NCBI GenBank assembly: GCA_023807065.1
Contig: JAJJLU010000953.1
Location: 1 to 13,416, forward strand
DNA from: Isotricha intestinalis
Taxonomy: Eukaryota; Ciliophora; Litostomatea; Vestibuliferida; Isotrichidae
Length of the DNA: 13,416 bases
Direction of reading: 5' to 3'
Made by a program: the position numbers and the translations under genes. The first letter of the stretch is position 1. Each line of letters begins with the position of its first letter. This document shows positions 8,641-13,416 of the stretch, in pieces. The notes below the pieces were generated by a model. The model searched no databases and was not told the origin of the DNA. It saw only the letters and a list, made by a program, of their open reading frames with translations.

Positions 8641-8765
8641 CAAAAAAAAAATAAAGTAAAAAAATAAAATAAAAAAATAAAATAAAAAAATAAAATAAAA
8701 AAATAAAAAATAATAAAAAAATTAAAAATAAATCTGAAAAACTGAATAAAAATTATATAAAAAAA
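8641..8765. promoter_or_regulatory. Divergent promoter region (AAAP / V-ATPase B)
   Basis: This 125-bp spacer separates two divergent start codons. On the plus strand it is almost entirely A with scattered T, so the transporter side reads as a long T-rich leader and the V-ATPase side as an A-rich leader. Such poly(dA:dT) tracts commonly keep nucleosomes off promoters in other eukaryotes; that role here is inferred. The A-tract tandem repeat is listed separately. Confidence 0.45.
8657..8703. repeat. 13-bp A-tract tandem repeat
   Basis: The T residues at 8657, 8665, 8670, 8678, 8683, 8691, 8696 and 8704 alternate at spacings of 8 and 5. This gives a perfect 13-bp unit, TAAAAAAATAAAA, repeated about 3.6 times. 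It is a small satellite inside the divergent promoter and may vary in length between alleles. Confidence 0.85.
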
Positions 8766-10226
8766 ATGAATATTGTCAATACAATAAATCCCCGTATAGA
8801 ATATAAGACAGTAATGAATGTGGATGGACCATTAGTAATATTAGATAACATAAAATTTCCAAAATACAATGAGATAGTAAATGTTCGTTTAGGAGATGGA
8901 ACAGTTCGTAAAGGTCAAGTTTTAGAAATAAATGGAAATAGAGCAGTAGTCCAAATATTTGAAGGAACTCAAAACATAGATGTAGTAAATACTTATGTTG
9001 AATTTACTGGTGATGTTCTAAAAATGCCAATATCAGAAGAAATGCTTGGACGTTCATTTAATGGTTCTGGAATGCCTATTGATGGTGGACCTAATGTTCT
9101 TGCTGAAGAATTTAGAGATATCAATGGACAACCTATTAATCCTTGTAAGAGAGCTTATCCTAGAGAAATGATTCAAACTGGTATATCTGCTATTGATTGT
9201 ATGAATTCTATTGCTAGAGGACAGAAAATTCCACTTTTTTCTGCTTCTGGTTTACCACATAATGAAATTGGTGCCCAAATTTGTAGGCAAGCATCTTTAG
9301 TTAAAGGAAAAGATGTAATGGATCACTCAGATGATAATTTTGTTATTGTTTTCGCTGCTATGGGTGTAAATTTAGAAACAGCTAGATTTTTCCAAAAAGA
9401 TTTCGAAGTTCATGGTTCAATGGAACATACAGTTTTATTTTTAAATTTAGCAAATGATCCAGCTATAGAAAGAATAATTACACCAAAATTAGCATTAACA
9501 ACAGCTGAATATTTAGCATATGAAAAGGAACTTCATGTTCTAGTTATTATGACAGATATGACGTCATATGCAAATGCAGTAAGAGAAGTATCAACAGCAC
9601 GTGAAGAAGTACCAGGTCGTTTCGGTTATCCAGGTTACATGTACACAGATTTAGCAAATATATATGAAAGAGCAGGTCGTATTGAAGGAATTAATGGTTC
9701 AATAACTCAAATACCAATTCTTACAATGCCAGGTGATGATATTACTCATCCAATACCAGATTTAACTGGTTATATTACTGAAGGACAAATATTTATTGAT
9801 AGAACTATGTATAGTAGAAATATTTATCCTCCTATTAATGTACTTCCTTCTCTTTCTCGTTTAATGAAAAGTGCTATTGGTAAAGGAATGACAAGAGAAG
9901 ATCATCCTATGGTTTCTAATCAATTATATGCTAATTATGCTATAGGGAAAGATAATCAACAAATGAAAGCTGTTGTTGGGGAAGAAGCTTTGACTCAGGA
10001 AGAATTGAGATATATTGATTTCTTGGAAGCTTTTGAAAAAACTTATATTGCTCAAGATAGATATGAAAATAGATCTATTGAAGAAAGCTTAGATAAAGCT
10101 TGGGAATTACTTAGAAAATTTCCTTATGAAGAATTAACTAAAATTCCTGACGCTATTAAAAAAAAATATTATTCAAGAGAAGATTTTGTTCATAATAAGA
10201 AAATGGAAGAGAAGAATAAGAAGTAA
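8766..10226 (+). CDS. ATP6V1B: V-type H+-ATPase subunit B (V1 sector)
   Basis: The 486-residue non-catalytic nucleotide-binding subunit of the V1 head alternates with subunit A and helps drive proton pumping into vacuoles and vesicles. The beta-barrel domain begins almost at once (IEYKTV at 11), with GPLVIL at 21 and VVQIFEGT at 61. The degenerate P-loop region typical of B ([18 protein letters not shown], 158-175) lacks the GKT of subunit A. Other landmarks are [14 protein letters not shown] (263-276), [17 protein letters not shown] (281-297), and the ATPase alpha/beta signature [10 protein letters not shown] (355-364), followed by Arg365 at about the position of the yeast arginine that reaches into the A-subunit site. 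The N-terminus is about 15 residues shorter than in yeast. The C-terminus has a short Lys/Glu-rich extension and not the acidic tail seen in yeast. Start ATG 8766 is preceded by six A's; the stop is TAA. Confidence 0.98.
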   Translation: MNIVNTINPRIEYKTVMNVDGPLVILDNIKFPKYNEIVNVRLGDGTVRKGQVLEINGNRAVVQIFEGTQNIDVVNTYVEFTGDVLKMPISEEMLGRSFNGSGMPIDGGPNVLAEEFRDINGQPINPCKRAYPREMIQTGISAIDCMNSIARGQKIPLFSASGLPHNEIGAQICRQASLVKGKDVMDHSDDNFVIVFAAMGVNLETARFFQKDFEVHGSMEHTVLFLNLANDPAIERIITPKLALTTAEYLAYEKELHVLVIMTDMTSYANAVREVSTAREEVPGRFGYPGYMYTDLANIYERAGRIEGINGSITQIPILTMPGDDITHPIPDLTGYITEGQIFIDRTMYSRNIYPPINVLPSLSRLMKSAIGKGMTREDHPMVSNQLYANYAIGKDNQQMKAVVGEEALTQEELRYIDFLEAFEKTYIAQDRYENRSIEESLDKAWELLRKFPYEELTKIPDAIKKKYYSREDFVHNKKMEEKNKK

Positions 10227-10462
10227 ATAAGTTTTTTGGTTTTAATAAAAAATTGTTTAATTTTTTATTTAAAAGTTGAGTTATAAATTTATTTTATGAT
10301 TTTTGAAATTTTTTTTATAAATGGAAAGAATGATTAAAATAATATGTATTGAATATTCATTTCAATTTAAATATTTCTTTGATTTAAGTTTAAATTTAAT
10401 TCATAATCAAAATTTTAAGATTGGAGAATAATAATTAAAAACTTTATCTTAACTTTGATTTC

Positions 10463-10490
10463 TTTTCCTTATTCTTTTTTCTAAGGAAAA
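10463..10490. repeat. 9-bp inverted repeat (hairpin)
   Basis: TTTTCCTTA at 10463-10471 and TAAGGAAAA at 10482-10490 are perfect reverse complements around a 10-base, mostly T loop. It lies about 240 bases after the V-ATPase B stop codon. A role in 3' end formation or as a protein-binding site is possible but not shown. Confidence 0.5.
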
Positions 10491-10689
10491 TAGTATTGTT
10501 CATTTTAAATTAAACATATCTTTTTATTCAAAATTGATAATAATGGTGAAATTATTAATTATTCAAAAGGTAAAAAATTAATTTTATTAAAAAATAATAT
10601 ATATAATAAAAACATTAACTAAAATGAATCTTTAGTGAAAGAATAAACTTTTTCTGATATTCAAACCTTAATTATGAATTTAATTATTT

Positions 10690-10996
10690 TTAAAATAGAG
10701 GAACAATAATTTTTAATTTATAAAAATGGTAAAAATAGAATTTACAAAATAGAATACAAGAAAAATAAGAGAAAATGCGAAACTTATCAAAAAATGTAAT
10801 AAAAAGAGGAAATGTTCTCAAATTTAATATCATTAGAAAAAAAAAATTCTTGGTTTTATCCTTATTATTATTATTGCTTCTACTCTCTTCCAAATTTTAA
10901 ATACTTCTACTAATTCTACTGATAGTGGAGGAAATTCAGTTTATTAAGTTTAATATATCCATTTAATGCTTTTTGAAGCTTTTCTTTTTTAAACAT
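10690..10996 (-). pseudogene. Possible decayed protein-coding fragment
   Basis: Reading leftwards from an ATG at 10994-10996, a coding-like stretch (MFKKEKLQKALNGYIKLNKL) runs 26 codons to a TAG at 10916-10918. A second frame takes over at the same place with EFPPLSVELVEVFKIW. A third frame gives LEESRSNNNNKDKTKN and stays open, from a TTG at 10891-10893, down to 10690. Each hand-over needs only one missing base, and the composition (Pro, Val, Glu, Gly) is richer than the surrounding spacer. I read this as a possible gene relic with at least two frameshifts. I do not recognise a family. Alternatives are sequencing indels in homopolymers, a spliced gene, or chance openness. Confidence 0.3.
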
Positions 10997-11085
10997 TTTA
11001 TTTTTTTATTAATTTTTTTTTATTTTAAATCTAATTATCAATTCTTTAAATAAATAAAATGATATATAGCAATTAATTTTTTTTT

Positions 11086-11793
11086 ATGAATTCTATTTCA
11101 ATTAATATTAAAAATACAAAACCACAATATTGGAGAAGAGTATTATTTCATATTTCAAAATGTAATGGCAAAATTAATAGAAAATTTAATAAAGACATAC
11201 TTTATGGGAAATTAGAACAAGAAGACGTAGATCTTGTTATGGCTTTAATAGAAAAAGAATCAGGAAAATTTAAATTTCTTATTTTTTTATATAGAATTGA
11301 AATTATAGTAATAATAATGATATTAGCAGTATTAACTTTGTTTATAACTTATTTTATTATTTTTGATAAAACAATACTTGGATTGTTTTTTTTAGTCTTA
11401 GATATCATATTAATTATTTTTTATTTTGGATTTATTAATTCATATATTAATAAAGTAAAAAAATCAACTCAAAGAAAATTATATCCATTGATAGATAATA
11501 TTAATAGAAAATTATTTAATATGAGAAGTTTATATTTAATGATTAACCAAGATTTATCCTATGTTAATATTTATATAATACCTCCTTTTATTGAGGCAAA
11601 TGTTTTATTAAAAAATATTCTTTTTGATTCTCAAAGTTCAGAAGATAGAGCAAATACTCAAGATAATAAAAATATAAATTATAATGATAAAAATTTAATA
11701 AAAAATAAAGAAACTCTTGAAACTTCAAAAAATAATAAAACCAAAGATATATTAAAATCTAATATTGACATAAAAGGTTTAGGTTTATTATAA
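11086..11793 (+). CDS. Small membrane protein with two helices, unknown function
   Basis: This 235-residue protein is not recognised. Residues 1-65 are soluble, with Trp16 and a short charged segment (LYGKLEQEDVDLV, 39-51). Two hydrophobic helices at about 70-93 and 97-120 are separated by only a few residues (FDKT), forming a hairpin. The basic stretch after the second helix (KVKKSTQRK, 123-131) suggests that both termini face the cytosol. Residues 130-180 look structured (YIIPPFIEANVLL at 163-175), and 180-235 is Asn/Lys/Ser-rich and probably disordered. The ATG is preceded by nine T's, a poorer context than the A-rich starts of its neighbours, but no other early Met is available. Asn/Lys/Ile-rich codon use is like the rest of the window. 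It is probably real: 235 open codons are very unlikely by chance here. Confidence 0.75.
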   Translation: MNSISINIKNTKPQYWRRVLFHISKCNGKINRKFNKDILYGKLEQEDVDLVMALIEKESGKFKFLIFLYRIEIIVIIMILAVLTLFITYFIIFDKTILGLFFLVLDIILIIFYFGFINSYINKVKKSTQRKLYPLIDNINRKLFNMRSLYLMINQDLSYVNIYIIPPFIEANVLLKNILFDSQSSEDRANTQDNKNINYNDKNLIKNKETLETSKNNKTKDILKSNIDIKGLGLL

Positions 11794-12234
11794 AAAGGTA
11801 TTTATATTATAAAAACTAATATTGATTTTTATTTTTAAAAGCTTATTAAATAATAAATTTAATTATAATTAAGCTATTGAATATTTTAGAAGAATATAAA
11901 TGAAAAAATATTTATAAAAATTATAATTAACAATTTTTAAATCAGATGAAAAAAAGAAAAATAAATTTAATTTATAACTCACATTAAAGCTCAAAAAAAA
12001 TTATTCAAATTTTTTTTATTATTTTAGGAATAGAGTTTTAAATAAAAGAATCTTATAATTTATAATTGTTTTTATTTAAAATATAAAAAGCAAAAAAAAT
12101 TATATAAATTTGAGTTTAATGAATCAATGAGAATCTATCATATATAATATTAGCATTTTAAAATTAATAATTAATTAAATAAGAAAATCCTATTAAATTA
12201 TTTTTAATAAATAATATTAAACAATTATTTTAAA
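11794..12234. other. AT-rich spacer between the two small membrane-protein genes
   Basis: This 441-bp gap holds no intact ORF worth calling. On the plus strand, from about 11877 to 12056, one frame has coding-like stretches (AIEYFRRI, LTIFKSDEKKKNKF, NYSNFFYYFRNRVLNKRIL) interrupted by several TAA codons. It may be a relic or chance. The right end should contain the promoter of the gene at 12235. No RNA gene or clear repeat is seen. Confidence 0.55.
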
Positions 12235-12627
12235 ATGGAAATAAATAAATATATTATAATATCATTTGAAGTTATATTTTTAATAGGTTGTACATTATAT
12301 TTTATATTTGGATTACTTTCTTTAATGGATAATAAGGAATTAATTGAAAAAATGGGGGAAGCCATTTATAAAAAGATAAAAAAAGATAATCCTTCATTAA
12401 ATCCTAATGATTTACATAAACAAGTTAAAACTAAAATTACTATAGAATTTTTTATATCTTCATTTATTGATTTGGTTTTGTTTTTATTATTATTTTTTTA
12501 TAATTCCTATAAATCTAAAAATGAATTGCCAAAATCAGATTCCAAAAATCTTTCTCTTATAGAAGAAAAAAAAAATGGAGGAATTGAGAGTATTAATGAT
12601 GTTTCTGATAAAAGTTTATCTGAATAA
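12235..12627 (+). CDS. Small two-helix membrane protein, unknown function
   Basis: This 130-residue protein is not recognised. A hydrophobic helix at about 6-30 could be a membrane anchor or an uncleaved signal. It is followed by a charged loop (31-69, EKMGEAIYKKIKKDNPSLNP), a second helix at 70-91, and a polar Ser/Lys/Glu-rich tail (92-130). The start ATG is in a good A-rich context (TTTTAAAATGG) and the stop is TAA. It lies in the same direction as the gene at 11086 and shares the general two-helix layout, but the two show no obvious sequence similarity. It is the last intact gene before the telomere. It could be a lineage-specific gene; a chance ORF is less likely given the clean hydrophobic pattern. 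Confidence 0.65.
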   Translation: MEINKYIIISFEVIFLIGCTLYFIFGLLSLMDNKELIEKMGEAIYKKIKKDNPSLNPNDLHKQVKTKITIEFFISSFIDLVLFLLLFFYNSYKSKNELPKSDSKNLSLIEEKKNGGIESINDVSDKSLSE

Positions 12628-13384
12628 ATAATTGAAAAATATTTAAAATTTATAACATTAATTTATTAATATTTAAAAAAATTTGACTTGAATTTTTATG
12701 TTTTTATTAATTAATGAATATTCTCCAAAAAGAAATAATGAATTTATATTCTTTCACCAATTAAAATATTAGAATATAAAAAAGTTCTTCATCAAAATGA
12801 AAATCGATTAGAAAAAAAATAATTTCTTTTTTGTAATCAAATAATATCCATGAAAAAAGATTAAATGAAGATATTTCAGTCATGTCAAACTCAATCTTCA
12901 AATTTTTACAGAGCAATTAATATTTGAAAAATTTAAATGTTAATTATAGATAAAAATGAAAATTCATTATTTTTCAAGTACTTCAAATTCTTCTAAAAAA
13001 TTTAGTTGAAAAATTGAGAAATTTAAAGGTAATGAAAAATAATAATTTAAAATTTTATTATGAGATTAAATGTTTTTTTCTTCCATTATCAGATTTTAAA
13101 GATAAAATAAGAACATTAGAAAACTATAATTATTATTTTATGCATTTTATTAGTGACTTATAGTTATCATAAATTTAATCTAGATAAAATATAAATGAAA
13201 TATAAAATCTTAACTTTTTTCAAGACTCATGATATTTTTCTGATTTCCTTATTTAATTTTTTAATCTTTAGAAAATACTTAATAAATATACAAAACAAAA
13301 ATATATTTATTTTATATTTATAATATGTTAAAAAAACATAAACAATAAGTAAATTAATGTAATTAACGAAATAATTCGAATTTT
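12628..13384. other. Subtelomeric region, no intact gene
   Basis: This 757-bp stretch lies between the last intact gene and the telomeric repeat. The first two thirds (12698-13163) carry coding-like fragments on the plus strand, listed separately as a possible pseudogene. The final roughly 220 bp (13164-13384) is AT-rich with no open frame, no visible tandem repeat and no telomere-like variant units. There is therefore no sign of a long subtelomeric satellite. Confidence 0.6.
12698..13163 (+). pseudogene. Possible subtelomeric gene relic (coiled-coil-like)
   Basis: Plus-strand coding-like pieces follow one another in changing frames. An ATG at 12698 opens 24 codons (MFLLINEYSPKRNN...) to a TAG at 12770. 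A second frame continues with IKILEYKKVLHQNENRLEKK. The third frame, open from 12837 (NNIHEKRLNEDISVMSNSIF), carries TAA at 12918 and 12951 and TGA at 12957, then runs 67 codons without a stop from 12960 to the TAG at 13161. That last part (LLKNLVEKLRNLKV, then LPLSDFKDKIRTLENY) has heptad-like Leu spacing. The consistent strand and order, and the length of the last open run, suggest a decayed gene of about 150 residues. A spliced gene is an alternative: intron-like GT...AG spans exist, for example 12833-12879. No family is recognised. Confidence 0.35.
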
Positions 13385-13416
13385 GGGGATTGGGGATTGG
13401 GGATTGGGGATTGGGG
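13385..13416 (+). repeat. Telomeric repeat (GGGGATT)n, chromosome end
   Basis: Four full units of GGGGATT (13385-13412) plus a terminal GGGG run exactly to the window edge, with no mismatch. The G-rich strand points outward 3', as telomerase-made ends do. The unit equals the ciliate TTGGGG repeat with one added A per unit (ATTGGGG). As far as I recall, a CCCCAAT/ATTGGGG repeat has been reported for rumen entodiniomorph ciliates, but I cannot confirm this here. The array is short, as is usual for assembled macronuclear chromosome ends. The junction with chromosomal sequence is AATTTT|GGGG. Confidence 0.93.

Larger units (their letters stand above)
10227..11085. other. Long AT-rich spacer with coding-like fragments
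   Basis: This 859-bp gap has no intact gene that I can support. It contains a short hairpin (10463-10490), a possible minus-strand gene relic (10690-10996), and on the plus strand a coding-looking frame broken by several TAA codons (from about 10509). The plus and minus readings overlap, so at most one of them is real over 10690-10996. GC content is visibly higher at about 10860-10990 than in the rest. The right end should hold the promoter of the small membrane protein at 11086. Confidence 0.6.

Noticed and set aside
8641..8643. TTG start for the AAAP transporter one codon upstream of the ATG
   Set aside because: The codon at 8641-8643 reads TTG on the minus strand. The adjacent ATG at 8638-8640 is the normal eukaryotic start, so the gene is taken from 8640.
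10690..10893. 67-residue minus-strand ORF as an independent gene
   Set aside because: It begins at a TTG, is Phe/Tyr/Lys-rich low-complexity sequence, and joins better with neighbouring frames as part of a possible relic.
12833..12879. GT...AG span as a real intron
   Set aside because: GT and AG boundaries are present (GTAATC ... TTTCAG), but joining the flanks does not give a clearly better protein and GT/AG pairs are common. It is kept only as an alternative for the relic.
10509..13163. Stop-codon reassignment (TAA = Gln) as the code of this genome
   Set aside because: The conserved genes in the window end at TAA, TAG or TGA at the expected C-termini and use CAA/CAG for Gln. TAA-interrupted frames occur only in unproven spacer fragments.
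1..13416. tRNA, rRNA, CRISPR array or transposase genes
   Set aside because: By eye no cloverleaf with a GGTTCRA-type loop, no rRNA core sequence, no spaced direct-repeat array and no transposase motif is present on either strand.

Overview
The window looks like the right-hand end of a macronuclear chromosome from a ciliate, most likely a rumen-type litostome (Entodinium-like). The last 32 bases are 4.6 tandem copies of GGGGATT, with the G-rich strand running 3' to the window edge as a telomere does. Base composition is extremely AT-rich, the spacers almost purely A+T. All the long genes lack introns, and neighbours are separated by only about 100-150 bp. The identified ORFs end in TGA (LRR gene), TAG (MORN gene) and TAA (the others), so the standard code is in use; this sets it apart from Tetrahymena- and Paramecium-type ciliates and fits litostomes. 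The genus assignment is inference. The left edge has no telomere, so the chromosome continues in that direction.

Layout: 1-530 is AT-rich spacer. 531-3779 (-) encodes a 1082-residue leucine-rich-repeat protein with a Cys/Trp-rich beta-sandwich-like segment and a degenerate EF-hand-like C-terminus. 3926-5887 (-) is cytosolic cysteinyl-tRNA synthetase. A 102-bp divergent spacer with three perfect 16-bp AT palindromes separates it from a probably N-acylated MORN-repeat protein (5990-7141, +). Convergent to that is an 11-helix amino-acid transporter of the AAAP family (7243-8640, -). A 125-bp divergent spacer with a 13-bp A-tract tandem repeat leads to V-ATPase subunit B (8766-10226, +).

The distal 3.2 kb is different. 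Genes are sparse: two small two-helix membrane proteins of unknown function (11086-11793 and 12235-12627, both +). The long AT-rich spacers contain coding-like fragments broken by stops and frame changes, which I read as possible gene relics. The clearest lies at 12698-13163, between the last gene and the telomere.

The conserved genes are housekeeping (translation, proton pumping, amino-acid transport) and do not form a pathway. The transporter and the V-ATPase subunit share a divergent promoter and could act at the same acidic compartments, but that link is speculative. The least described items are the LRR protein architecture, the telomere repeat, and the subtelomeric small membrane proteins and relics.
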